64,000 bases of DNA, from positions 1-64,000 of the forward strand of contig NZ_JXAL01000021.1 in NCBI RefSeq assembly GCF_000829465.1, written 5' to 3'. Of the stretch, positions 25,972 through 34,572 are shown piece after piece; positions within the stretch are counted from its first letter, which is position 1, and each line of letters begins with the position of its first letter. Under the pieces are notes generated by a model that made no database searches, was not told the DNA's origin, and saw nothing but the letters and a program-made list of their open reading frames with translations. Origin of the DNA: Cohnella kolymensis (GTDB taxonomy: Bacteria; Bacillota; Bacilli; Paenibacillales; Paenibacillaceae). The position numbers and the translations under genes were made by a program.

Positions 25972-26790
25972 TCAGATTCTCCATCGATTCGTGACTTTAG
26001 CGGCAAGGATTTGCCTTCTTTGAGAATTTGACAGCTTTATTCCAACCCGCTCTGTAATCAAGCGGCTGCAATATTTCATCTCTTTTAGAACATTGTCAAT
26101 CTCTGCAGATGACAATAACTGCGTTGGTCTAGTGACATTAATAGCAGCGATTACCCGGTTCAAATCATCGTATACCGGAACTGCAACTGAAGATACACCG
26201 ATTTTAAATTCTTCTCTTGATAACGCATATCCTGTTTGTTTAATTTTTTGTAATTCAATACTTAGCTGTTCGCCGGTAGTAATGGTTTTCTTTGTATAAG
26301 ACTTCATTTTTTCCTTCAACACACGGTTTATTTCAAGCTCATCCTGAAACGCTAATAAGATTTTGCCCGAAGCAGTACAATGACAAGGCACTCTAACACC
26401 CATACTATTAAATATTTGCGCTTCATCGTCTTCCGGCAACTTTAAAAGAAATACAATACTGCCTCGATCATAAACAACCAATTGTATGACACCCGGTGTC
26501 GATTCCATCATTTTTTTTAGGACAGGAAGTCCTACTCTGCAAACTTCCAGTTCGTGATAAACCACCGATCCGAGTTCAAATGCAGTAAGCCAGAGACGAT
26601 ATTTCCTTGTGTCAATATTCTTCTGTAACACATGCTCTTTACATAATGTTTGAACAATGCGGGATACTGAGCTTTTGGACAAGCCGGTTCGCCTGCTTAG
26701 CTCAATGACGCCTAATTCCGGGTCGTCCTGCGAAAATTCTCGTAAGATTTTAAATGCATTGTGAATAGAGGACAACATTTCTCCGTTCAT
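25972..26790 (-). CDS. IclR-family transcriptional regulator
   Basis: About 272 residues. Residues 1-65 form the winged helix (LSSIHNAFKILREFSQDDPE, SRRTGLSKSSVSRIVQTL). The effector domain follows, with CHCTASGKILLAF, GYALSREEFKIGVSSVAVPVY and NRVIAAINVTRP, the conserved IclR pocket. I chose the ATG at 26790 after GGAGGG; a TTG six codons upstream is possible. Its two flanking transcription units carry matching palindromes, one of which lies just before its own start, so it probably controls both and itself. The effector is unknown; likely the imported acid or amine. Confidence 0.88.
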   Translation of the reverse strand: MNGEMLSSIHNAFKILREFSQDDPELGVIELSRRTGLSKSSVSRIVQTLCKEHVLQKNIDTRKYRLWLTAFELGSVVYHELEVCRVGLPVLKKMMESTPGVIQLVVYDRGSIVFLLKLPEDDEAQIFNSMGVRVPCHCTASGKILLAFQDELEINRVLKEKMKSYTKKTITTGEQLSIELQKIKQTGYALSREEFKIGVSSVAVPVYDDLNRVIAAINVTRPTQLLSSAEIDNVLKEMKYCSRLITERVGIKLSNSQRRQILAAKVTNRWRI

Positions 26791-26812
26791 CTGTGATAAA
26801 CCCTCCAATGAT

Positions 26813-26829
26813 GTTCCCTATTCCGGGAC
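26813..26829. promoter_or_regulatory. Putative IclR operator 2, between iclR-like and TAXI genes
   Basis: GTTCCC-TATTC-CGGGAC, a 17-base near-palindrome in the divergent promoter region, 23 bases before the regulator ATG and 84 before the TAXI gene. Apart from two bases it equals the site at 25802-25818. Confidence 0.6.
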
Positions 26830-26912
26830 AACGTCTTTCTCTATTGCTAGATACATTATATTCTCAGTATGAAGGCGTTTACAATAATCTTATAGTCAAT
26901 CGGGAGGAAATC

Positions 26913-27899
26913 ATGAGAAAAAGCTTTTATTTTAAATCATTGTGTTTCATGCTTATATCGTTTCTATTACTTCTGGGATGTTCTAATCAACAGTCATCTT
27001 CTGATTCATCCCATCAAAAAATCAACCTGCGTTTCGCTGCCGGATCGCAATCCGGGGATTGGTATCCATTAGCGGTCGGAATTACGGAAATGATGAAAAA
27101 GAATATGAACAATCTAGACCAAGTCAGCATTGAACAAGGCGGCGGTGTAGCAAACGTCATGTCTGTCAACAAGAAGCAGACGGAAATCGGGTTTTCTCAC
27201 GGTATGTCGATCATTGACGGTATCAAGGGCAATCCCCCTTTTAAAGAAAAAAATGAAAATTTAACTTATGTTGTATCCCTGGACCCGTACTATATGCAAA
27301 TCGCTGTTTTAAAGGGCTCCGGCATCAACAAGATTGAAGATTTAAAAGGGAAGCGAATTAACGTCGGCCCTAAAAGCGCTACCACAGAGGTTGCGGCACG
27401 GATGGTATTAGAAGCCTATGGAATGAGCTTTGAAGATATGAAGAGTGTAGAACATCTTTCACATGGTGATTCCGTAGAGCAAATGAAAGACAAAAGACTG
27501 GACGCTCTTTTCTGGGTTATGGGTGCGCCATTCGGTGCCATGACGGATTTGACTGAAACGAAGGATATTGAATTCCTGCCTATACCTGAAGATAAAATTC
27601 AACTGCTATCTGACAAAAATCCGGCTATTCTTAAAGGCACCATAAAAGCAGGAACCTATCGCGGGCAGGATACCGACGTAACTACTTTAAAAACACCCCT
27701 AGCCGTGGTGGCTAACAAAGATGCTCCTGACGATCTAGTCTATGAGGCCACTAAAACGATATTTAACGGCTTGAGCGAACTTGGCAAAATAAGTCCAGCT
27801 TTGAAAAATGTAAAACCCGAGGATCTCCCCATTGACATCGGATTATCAATGCATCCGGGAGCCAAAAAATTTTGGGAAGAACAAGGTCTAGTGAAATAA
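26913..27899 (+). CDS. TAXI-family TRAP transporter solute-binding lipoprotein
   Basis: A 328-residue receptor. The signal peptide ends LLLGC (lipobox, Cys about 22). The TAXI signature is clear: RFAAGSQSGDWYPLAVGITE, VEQGGG-like IEQGGGVANV, GFSHGMSIIDG, and LKGKRINVGPKSATTEVAARM. The ATG at 26913 follows GGGAGGAAAT. TAXI receptors bind small organic acids or amino acids for TRAP permeases; the ligand is unknown. It is divergent from the IclR gene and followed by a terminator-like hairpin before its permease gene. Confidence 0.9.
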   Translation: MRKSFYFKSLCFMLISFLLLLGCSNQQSSSDSSHQKINLRFAAGSQSGDWYPLAVGITEMMKKNMNNLDQVSIEQGGGVANVMSVNKKQTEIGFSHGMSIIDGIKGNPPFKEKNENLTYVVSLDPYYMQIAVLKGSGINKIEDLKGKRINVGPKSATTEVAARMVLEAYGMSFEDMKSVEHLSHGDSVEQMKDKRLDALFWVMGAPFGAMTDLTETKDIEFLPIPEDKIQLLSDKNPAILKGTIKAGTYRGQDTDVTTLKTPLAVVANKDAPDDLVYEATKTIFNGLSELGKISPALKNVKPEDLPIDIGLSMHPGAKKFWEEQGLVK

Positions 27900-27902
27900 T
27901 TC

Positions 27903-27942
27903 AAATAGGAACCTAACTGTTCCGTTAGGTTCCTATTTTTTT
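27903..27942 (+). terminator. Intra-operon terminator between TAXI receptor and TRAP permease
   Basis: AAATAGGAACCTAAC pairs perfectly with GTTAGGTTCCTATTT (27924-27938) and runs into T's. It ends 15 bases before the permease start and would make receptor mRNA exceed permease mRNA. Confidence 0.85.
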
Positions 27943-27957
27943 AAGGAGAGTGTTCCA

Positions 27958-29871
27958 TTGAGTCCAAACGGAAAGCTGCTGCAACAATTCACTGCGATAC
28001 TACTCTATGCGATGAGTGCCTTCCAATTGTATACCGGTTTCTTCGGATCGATGGAATCTTATTTGCAGAGAGTGCTCCATTTGTTTTTTGCTCTGCTGTT
28101 AATCTTTCTTTTAAATCCTTATTCCTCCAAGAAACGCGGATGGAATATCTTCTTGAGCGGTATATTTCTAATTACCGTAGTATTATCGCTAGGATATATT
28201 CTTTTAAACTATGAATATGTAATGACTGAAAGATTTGCTTTTATCACCCCGTTGACAACAACGGAAATGGTCTTAGGAGCAGGGCTAATTTTATTGATAC
28301 TGGAATCCACAAGAAAAATGGCGGGTATTGCGCTGCCCCTGGTTGCCCTGATTTTTATCCTGTATGGGTTTGCAGGTCCGTATTTGCCGGGAATTTTGAA
28401 ACATGCCGGATATACTGTCAGCAGTATCATTGATCTAAATTATTTCGGATCGGAAGGCGCCTTTGGTATTCCTTTGGGAGCCAGCGCCTCGTACATCGCA
28501 CTTTTTATCATCTTTGGCGCTTTTCTAGCCAAATCCGGTTTGGGAGCTTTGTTAATGGACGTGGCCCTGGGACTGGCCGGGCATATGAAAGGCGGGCCGG
28601 CGAAAGTTGCCATCTTCGGCAGCGCGCTTCACGGCATGCTTTCAGGCAGCGCCGTTGCCAACGTGTTAACGGTAGGGACATCAACCATCCCATTGATGAA
28701 AAAAATAGGTTATAGAGCCCATTTCGCAGGAGGAGTGGAGGCGGCTGCATCTGCAGGAAGTCAGATCATGCCTCCCGTTATGGGAGTCATTGCTTTCGTA
28801 ATGGCTCAATATACAGGCATTCCTTACATCCAGATTGCAGGATATGCATTATTCCCTGCTCTTCTTTATTACTGGGGGATCTGGGTTATGGTCCATTATG
28901 AAGCAGTCAAACTGGGATTGCATGGACTGCCAAAACATGACCTGCCCGATTGGAAAAAAAGTCTTAAACAAAGATGGCACCTTCTATTGCCTATTGCAAT
29001 CATGGTTATCTTATTGATGCAGGATTTCAGTCCGGGTTATGCCGTATCCTACTCCATATTAAGCATCGTCATCGTATCTGCTTTCCGCAGGGAAACGCGG
29101 ATGAGTATTGCTCAGATTCTAGATGCCCTGAAGGACGGAGTTAAAGGGATGCTGATGATTGCAGCGGCTACTGCTTGCGCCGGAATGATCAGCGGGATGT
29201 TCGGATTGACCGGCTTGGGCATTCGATTCACTTCTTTGATGGATGATATGTCCGGCGGAAGTCTCCTTTGGGCCCTGGTGTTGACAGCCATCGCTGCGTT
29301 TATTCTTGGAATGGGTCTTCCTCCATCTGCCTCTTACATTGTACAGGTGGCGATAACGATCCCGGGCATTGTCGGAATTCTTGAAGCGAGCAGCAATGAA
29401 ATGATCGCCTCCAACGCCCTGTTATTGTCACACATGTTTGTCATGTATTTCGCATCCATAGCGGTCATCACTCCGCCTGACGCTCTCGCCGCTTTCGCCG
29501 CAGCGGGCATAGCACAATCCAGGCCGCTTCAGACGGCATTTACAGCAACCAAATTAGCCTTTGTCGCGTATATCGTTCCATTCTTATTTGTCTTAAATCC
29601 GGCCTATTTAATGATAGGAAACTTTACAGAAATTTTGCTAGCCGTTGCAACCGGGATTCTAGGAGTTGTTGCCTTCGGTATAGCATCTCAAGGCTACATT
29701 GATAGTAAAATCGGATGGACTCAACGCACGTTGGCGATTGTGTCAGTTGTAATGATTCTTATTCCGGCCGATATCACCCGCGTTCTGGGTATTGCGCTAA
29801 TTATTTTTCTGTTACTTGCAAACCACTTATCAAAAAGAAAACATACCGCGTTAAAAGACATTGCATCCTGA
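27958..29871 (+). CDS. TRAP transporter fused permease (DctQ-DctM type)
   Basis: A 637-residue membrane protein with about 16 hydrophobic segments. The first four (residues 5-135) form the small DctQ-like unit; the rest is the large DctM unit with GALLMDVALGLAGHMKGGPA, SGSAVANVLTVGTSTIPLMK, AAASAGSQIMPPVMGV and GLPPSASYIVQVAI. It is the usual partner of TAXI receptors and is driven by an ion gradient. The TTG start has GGAGAG ahead of it. The gene is complete. Confidence 0.92.
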   Translation: MSPNGKLLQQFTAILLYAMSAFQLYTGFFGSMESYLQRVLHLFFALLLIFLLNPYSSKKRGWNIFLSGIFLITVVLSLGYILLNYEYVMTERFAFITPLTTTEMVLGAGLILLILESTRKMAGIALPLVALIFILYGFAGPYLPGILKHAGYTVSSIIDLNYFGSEGAFGIPLGASASYIALFIIFGAFLAKSGLGALLMDVALGLAGHMKGGPAKVAIFGSALHGMLSGSAVANVLTVGTSTIPLMKKIGYRAHFAGGVEAAASAGSQIMPPVMGVIAFVMAQYTGIPYIQIAGYALFPALLYYWGIWVMVHYEAVKLGLHGLPKHDLPDWKKSLKQRWHLLLPIAIMVILLMQDFSPGYAVSYSILSIVIVSAFRRETRMSIAQILDALKDGVKGMLMIAAATACAGMISGMFGLTGLGIRFTSLMDDMSGGSLLWALVLTAIAAFILGMGLPPSASYIVQVAITIPGIVGILEASSNEMIASNALLLSHMFVMYFASIAVITPPDALAAFAAAGIAQSRPLQTAFTATKLAFVAYIVPFLFVLNPAYLMIGNFTEILLAVATGILGVVAFGIASQGYIDSKIGWTQRTLAIVSVVMILIPADITRVLGIALIIFLLLANHLSKRKHTALKDIAS

Positions 29872-29921
29872 CGAGCGTGCATGAGAAGCTAAAGTTCAGA
29901 GCAGTTGGGGGAACATACTGA

Positions 29922-30929
29922 ATGACATTTACGAACAAACCTATTATTGCCGTTACCATAGGAGATCCCGCCGGTATTGGGCCGGAAATATCCCTGAAAG
30001 CTCTATCAGAAAGCAATATCTATGAAGTTTGCAGACCAATTGTTATCGGGGATGCTAAAGTACTCGAATGGTATATTAATAATTTCGGTCTTTCACTTCG
30101 ACTAAACATTATAAACGATGTCTGCGATGCTTCCTTTACGAATGGCACCGTTGACGTCATTCATGTGGACAATGTCGACATGAACCTTTTGCGCATTGGG
30201 GAGATCGATGCAATGAACGGCCTTGCCATGCTAGAGTATACGGACCGCGCCGTAGCCCTAGCGTTGGAGGACCAAGTCCATGCCGTCATAGGCGGACCAC
30301 ACACCAAAAAGGCGGTGGAGTTGGCTGGTACTCAGTTTGACGGCTATCCCGGATATGTTGCACAATTAACCGGTTTAAATGAGAATGAAACTTTCCTAAT
30401 GCTAGTCTCCGAGAACTTACGTATTGTCAACGTGACGTTGCACGTATCGTTGCGACAAGCGTTGAATATGATCAATAAAGACCTGGTGCTTAAGGCCATA
30501 CACGCTACCGACAAAGCACTGCGCAATCTTGGTATTTCCACTCCGAAAATCGCAGTGGCCGGATTGAATCCGCACGCCGGGGAACAAGGGATGTTCGGCA
30601 CGGAGGAGATTAATGAGATCAATCCCGCGATCGCCGAAGCCCGCGACAAGGGTGTGAATGTACAGGGATCTTTCGGCAGCGACACAATGCTCATTGATTG
30701 GCAGCAAAACAACTATGATGCATATGTATGCATGTACCATGACCAAGCCCATCTGCCGGCGAAGCTGCTTGCTTTTGATAAAATCACCGCGTTCACCATT
30801 GGTACACCGGTATTCTTCTGTACCGTTGGTCATGGAAGCGCCCCGGACATCGCCGGTAAGGGCATTGCCTCCGCGGGCAGTATGATCGAATCAATACGCC
30901 TGATCAGCCATGCCACTGTTACCGTTTAA
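29922..30929 (+). CDS. Divergent PdxA-family dehydrogenase paralogue
   Basis: A 335-residue PdxA-like protein, the second in this window. It keeps VTIGDPAGIGPE and the three metal histidines (TLHVSL, GLNPHAGE, MYHDQAHLP) and GHGSAPDIAGKG. It differs where PdxA binds phosphorylated substrate: TAPLNKEAL is replaced by GGPHTKKAV, and FPGHTE by YPGYVA, so the His-Thr pair is gone. No acid-sugar kinase accompanies it. It probably oxidises a different, perhaps non-phosphorylated, hydroxy acid brought in by the TAXI-TRAP transporter encoded just upstream. It is the last gene of that unit and complete. Confidence 0.8.
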   Translation: MTFTNKPIIAVTIGDPAGIGPEISLKALSESNIYEVCRPIVIGDAKVLEWYINNFGLSLRLNIINDVCDASFTNGTVDVIHVDNVDMNLLRIGEIDAMNGLAMLEYTDRAVALALEDQVHAVIGGPHTKKAVELAGTQFDGYPGYVAQLTGLNENETFLMLVSENLRIVNVTLHVSLRQALNMINKDLVLKAIHATDKALRNLGISTPKIAVAGLNPHAGEQGMFGTEEINEINPAIAEARDKGVNVQGSFGSDTMLIDWQQNNYDAYVCMYHDQAHLPAKLLAFDKITAFTIGTPVFFCTVGHGSAPDIAGKGIASAGSMIESIRLISHATVTV

Positions 30930-30948
30930 TAGACATCAGTATTGCACT

Positions 30949-30983
30949 AAAAAGCGATCATTCCTATGAATGATCGGCTTTTA
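30949..30983. terminator. Bidirectional terminator between pdxA paralogue and subtilase
   Basis: AAAAGC-GATCATTC pairs with GAATGATC-GGCTTTT over a CTAT loop. A-run on one side and T-run on the other allow use by both convergent genes. Confidence 0.85.
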
Positions 30984-31002
30984 ATCAGTTCATTTTTGAA
31001 AA

Positions 31003-32403
31003 TTACTCTTTAAATGCGCGTTCTACGGCAGCATAGGCATTCACATAGCCCGCACCGACTTGCCAAGGCTCCATGCCAGGCATTGCGGTAGCCGTATCCT
31101 GCAGGATCTGTTTCACTTGTGCAGGAGTCAGAGCCGGATTGGCGTCCAGCATCAACGCTACGATGCCGGCCACGTGAGGAGTTGCCATCGAAGTTCCGCT
31201 CATCATCGTGTAATAAGGAAGCTGCAGCGGATCGATGTTTTGCGCATCATCGGCTATCGCTAATGAAGATACAGGCGCGACAACACGAGTGGATATGATA
31301 TCTACCCCTGGCGCTGTAACGGTAGGGCGATCCTCCCAGGTCCATGATTCTCCGTCAACGGTAAAAGTGCCTCCCCCGTCTTTGACGCCGCGAGAGGAGA
31401 AGTCAGCCAATTTCATCTGTTTATCCCCCGCAGCCACCGAGATGACCCATGGTGCTTTGGCGTATGGATTAAGGGTGTTTTCGGCAGGCCCTTCGTTACC
31501 GGCCGCGAATGTCACCGTAATACCTCTGTCATAGGCCAGCTTGCTGGCGACGTTCACCGGGTCCTCCGGATCAAAGCCGCCTGAAGATCCCCACGAATTG
31601 GTAATCACTTTGATACCGAACCGATCTTGATTACTGAAGGCATAATCAAAGCCGCCCAGAGCATCGAGAATCAATAGTGCCGCGCCGGAACCATAACCTA
31701 CAAGGTCGGCTCCAGGGGCCACGCCTTCGTATTTCCCTCCCGACATCACTCCGGATCCGCCTACTGTTCCGGCAACGTGCGTTCCATGACCCGAGTTGCT
31801 GTCAGTATTCGGCACACCTTCCAGATAGGTGACAGGCAGCATTTCATCTAAGGCATGAAGATTCGTCGCCGCTGTCACATTTTCCACCAAATGCTTTCTG
31901 TATTCGAGGTCGCCATGTGTGCCGTCTACCCCGCTGTCATTCACAAGAACGGTCACACCTTGACCTGTTACCGATAATCCGCCGTTCTTGTCCGTCATGC
32001 CGGAATCTTCACGAACCCGGTCCACACCGGTCAAAGCAGTGGAATCGCCGTTAAAGTATTCTAAACGTTTGTTCAGATAGATTGAACGTACTTCAGGATA
32101 CTTCGACAACCGATCAACCTGGGCGGCCGTCACAAGTACACCGGCCATTGGCAGAGACTTTAATGTGACGCCTGAAGTAATTCCAACTTGCTTGAGTAGA
32201 TCAAGCTCCGGCCGGCCAGGTGCGCCATTGCCCTTGAACGTTACGACCGCTTCAACAGGCAGCAGACTTTTGCCGAGAGCTTCAGTCAATTCGGCATCGA
32301 TCTTGGCTGTTACATTCGCCGTTGATGCTCCGAATGCGGATAGTGATCCTGAAACGGTGAAAATCAGCAGAATAGCGGACAACAGCAGTGATTTGATCTT
32401 CAT
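31003..32403 (-). CDS. Secreted subtilisin-like serine protease (S8)
   Basis: A 466-residue secreted protease: signal peptide (residues 1-25, ending GAS or FGA), inhibitor-type propeptide (about 35-115: LPVEAVVTFKGNGAPG, SKYPEVRSIYLN) and catalytic domain. The triad is complete: Asp in VLVNDSGVDGTHGDL, His in NSGHGTHVAG and Ser in SGTSMATPHVAG; the oxyanion Asn is in FAAGNEG. It ends soon after the domain with no anchor, so it is released. A single-gene unit preceded by a good ribosome site. Confidence 0.92.
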   Translation of the reverse strand: MKIKSLLLSAILLIFTVSGSLSAFGASTANVTAKIDAELTEALGKSLLPVEAVVTFKGNGAPGRPELDLLKQVGITSGVTLKSLPMAGVLVTAAQVDRLSKYPEVRSIYLNKRLEYFNGDSTALTGVDRVREDSGMTDKNGGLSVTGQGVTVLVNDSGVDGTHGDLEYRKHLVENVTAATNLHALDEMLPVTYLEGVPNTDSNSGHGTHVAGTVGGSGVMSGGKYEGVAPGADLVGYGSGAALLILDALGGFDYAFSNQDRFGIKVITNSWGSSGGFDPEDPVNVASKLAYDRGITVTFAAGNEGPAENTLNPYAKAPWVISVAAGDKQMKLADFSSRGVKDGGGTFTVDGESWTWEDRPTVTAPGVDIISTRVVAPVSSLAIADDAQNIDPLQLPYYTMMSGTSMATPHVAGIVALMLDANPALTPAQVKQILQDTATAMPGMEPWQVGAGYVNAYAAVERAFKE

Positions 32404-32515
32404 TCTTTGCCTCCCTATGCAGTATACAAATCTATAAACATGAACAGCAGGATTGCATCAATGCTAAAGTCCTGTTTTATATAGGTCGCTCGAACGTTTG
32501 TGCAAATGATTCGTT

Positions 32516-34177
32516 TTACTCTTGTGCTTTTTTTGTTTTGGCCAGCATACTGAGCACATTTTTCACCTGCTCCGTTCGAATCGGCTTGCTGATGTAGTCG
32601 TCAACACCTTCAGCCAGATATTTTTCCTTGTCGCTCTCGAACGCATTTGCAGTTACTGCAACAATGCTTGGACGCAGACCGGGAGGAATCAGACGATGTA
32701 TTTCTTTTGTGGCAGTAATTCCATCCATTTCAGGCATTTGAATATCCATAAAAATGAGATCGTAGTTTTTCTGTTGCAGGCGTTCCAGAACCTCGATTCC
32801 CGTGTTCGCAACATCCGCTCGATGGCCAAAGTTTTCCAGAATTTTTAGAAGCACCTTTTGATTAATTTCATTGTCTTCCGCAATTAAAATATGAAGTTTA
32901 GCGGCTTGATCATTTTTGTACTCTTCAGAGGCAATTGTGTTCGTGATCGAGATGTGATCATTCGGCTGTAGCACAACGGTGAACGAGAACGCTGCTCCCG
33001 GCAGCGCATTTTCCTCAAGCCAAATATTCCCTCCCATTCGCTGAACCAGCCTTTTGCATATGGCAAGTCCTAGACCGCTGCCGCCGTATTTTCGGGTAAT
33101 TGAAGAGTCTAATTGATAGAATGGCTCAAAAAGCTTTCCTGCCAGCTCTTTAGGAATTCCAATTCCAGTATCCCGCACTGTAATTTTTAAGTTCAAATGA
33201 TCTCTATTTTGCTCCAAGAGTTCAGCATGAATATGAATGGCTCCGTCGCTAGTAAACTTTACAGCGTTGCCTACTAAATTGATGAGCACCTGCCTCAGCC
33301 GTCCGACGTCACCCATCACTGTTTCTGGAATCTGAGGATCGATTTCATAACTCATTTCCAACTGTTTTTCTCGGGCGGATAATGAAAAAAGCTCTAATGT
33401 GCCCTCGATACATGCCTTTAGTATGAAAGGTTCGTCAATAAAGTCGACATTCTCAGCTTCAATTTTGGAATAATCCAATACATCGGTAATAATCGAAAGC
33501 AAGGCATTTTCACTTTTTTCAAGATATTCTACAAATTGTTGTTGTTCCTTAGTCAACATCGTTTCTTTTAATAGATGTGTCATCCCTATAATTCCGTTCA
33601 ACGGAGTTCGGATCTCATGACTCATCATGGCAAGAAATTCGCTTTTGGCCTTAGCCCCTGTCTCTGCCCTCTCTTTTGCTAATATCAGCTCTTTTTCCGC
33701 ATTCTTTCGGTCCGTAATATTTCTTACAAAAGCACTAAACAGATATGTATTGCCCCAATTAATCGGTGAAACCGTTAATTCAATCGGAAATTCATGGCCG
33801 TCACGATGAAGCGCTGTTAACTCAAGTCGTTTATTCAGGATTCGCCCCTCACCGGTATTCAAAAAACGCATCAATCCGCATTTATGCTGTTCACGGTACA
33901 TCTGCGGGATGATCAGTTCAGAGAGCTGCCGCCCAACTGCTTCAGACTCCCGCCAACCAAATTCAATTTCCGCGCGGGCGTTCCATTCCATTACAAAACC
34001 TTCTGAGTTCATGACAACGACCGCATCAAGCGCATTATCCGTCATCGCTCTGTATTTTTGCTCCAAATTTCTAAGCGTTAATCCGTCTATCCCGCTTCCT
34101 TCTGCTTCGTTCAGAAGAAGCCATATCCCAATTATGTTATCATTCTTATCTCGAATAGCCGAGGCAGAGACAGCCAT
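32516..34177 (-). CDS. Hybrid sensor histidine kinase (PAS-HisKA-HATPase-REC)
   Basis: A 553-residue intact part of a larger gene. Domains in order: end of a PAS domain (SASAIRDKNDNIIGIWLL), a full PAS domain (YRAMTDNALDAVVVMNSEGFV, FVRNITDRK), HisKA with the phosphorylated His in MMSHEIRTPLNGII, HATPase (NLVGNAVKFTSDG, DTGIGIP, GGSGLGLAICKRLV) and a receiver domain (ILIAEDNEINQKVL, phospho-Asp in LIFMDIQMPEMDG, Lys in YISKPI). No membrane helix, so cytosolic. The true start lies further upstream, but that part carries a stop and a frameshift. No partner regulator is nearby. Confidence 0.88.
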   Translation of the reverse strand: MAVSASAIRDKNDNIIGIWLLLNEAEGSGIDGLTLRNLEQKYRAMTDNALDAVVVMNSEGFVMEWNARAEIEFGWRESEAVGRQLSELIIPQMYREQHKCGLMRFLNTGEGRILNKRLELTALHRDGHEFPIELTVSPINWGNTYLFSAFVRNITDRKNAEKELILAKERAETGAKAKSEFLAMMSHEIRTPLNGIIGMTHLLKETMLTKEQQQFVEYLEKSENALLSIITDVLDYSKIEAENVDFIDEPFILKACIEGTLELFSLSAREKQLEMSYEIDPQIPETVMGDVGRLRQVLINLVGNAVKFTSDGAIHIHAELLEQNRDHLNLKITVRDTGIGIPKELAGKLFEPFYQLDSSITRKYGGSGLGLAICKRLVQRMGGNIWLEENALPGAAFSFTVVLQPNDHISITNTIASEEYKNDQAAKLHILIAEDNEINQKVLLKILENFGHRADVANTGIEVLERLQQKNYDLIFMDIQMPEMDGITATKEIHRLIPPGLRPSIVAVTANAFESDKEKYLAEGVDDYISKPIRTEQVKNVLSMLAKTKKAQE

Positions 34178-34409
34178 TGGAATGACTTCACCGTGTCACC
34201 TGAGCAGCGTTGTATCTGTAAACGGCAGATAATGATTTTGCCCAGCGGTCAACGGCTCCAAGTCATATTCCGGCAGGAATCGGCTTCCCAATCAGCTGAT
34301 CCTCTGTATATTGCAAAAAGTTGAATATTGATTTATTTACATTTTTAATCACCCCATCAGGCGACAGAAAAATGGTGATGTCACGTAAAAAGTTAAATGT
34401 GTGCCCCAC
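34178..34409 (-). pseudogene. Broken N-terminal PAS domain of the hybrid kinase
   Basis: Reads FNFLRDITIFLSPDGVIKNV and QYTEDQLIGKP, a PAS start, then shifts frame (one C missing near 34283) to RFLPEYDLEPLTAG and YLPFTDTTLLR. A TGA at 34198-34196 then separates it from HGEVIPMAVSASAIRD, where the intact kinase frame continues. The likely start is GTG at 34409, after GGAAGG. One indel plus one nonsense codon in the same domain points to real loss of this sensor domain, though sequence error is possible. Confidence 0.65.
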
Positions 34410-34496
34410 TCCGCTCAACCTTCCTTATCAAAAACGAAACAATGTGCTTACATACTACCACTAAACGGAAAGCGATAATCCCGGCATTTAAAATGA

Positions 34497-34545
34497 AAAC
34501 CGGAATCCCTTTACCTTCAAAGGATTCCGGTGTTCTCATTCAACC
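34497..34545 (-). terminator. Terminator of the nuclease gene
   Basis: On the minus strand ACCGGAATCCTTT pairs with AAAGGGATTCCGGT followed by TTTCATTTT, 30 bases after the stop codon. Confidence 0.78.
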
Positions 34546-34572
34546 TGCAGCGTCTTCCGTCATCCGTTACAA

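Noticed and set aside
25820..26023. Plus-strand frame of 67 codons near the IclR gene
   Set aside because: It overlaps the 3' end of the well-supported IclR gene and has no ribosome site or recognisable composition.
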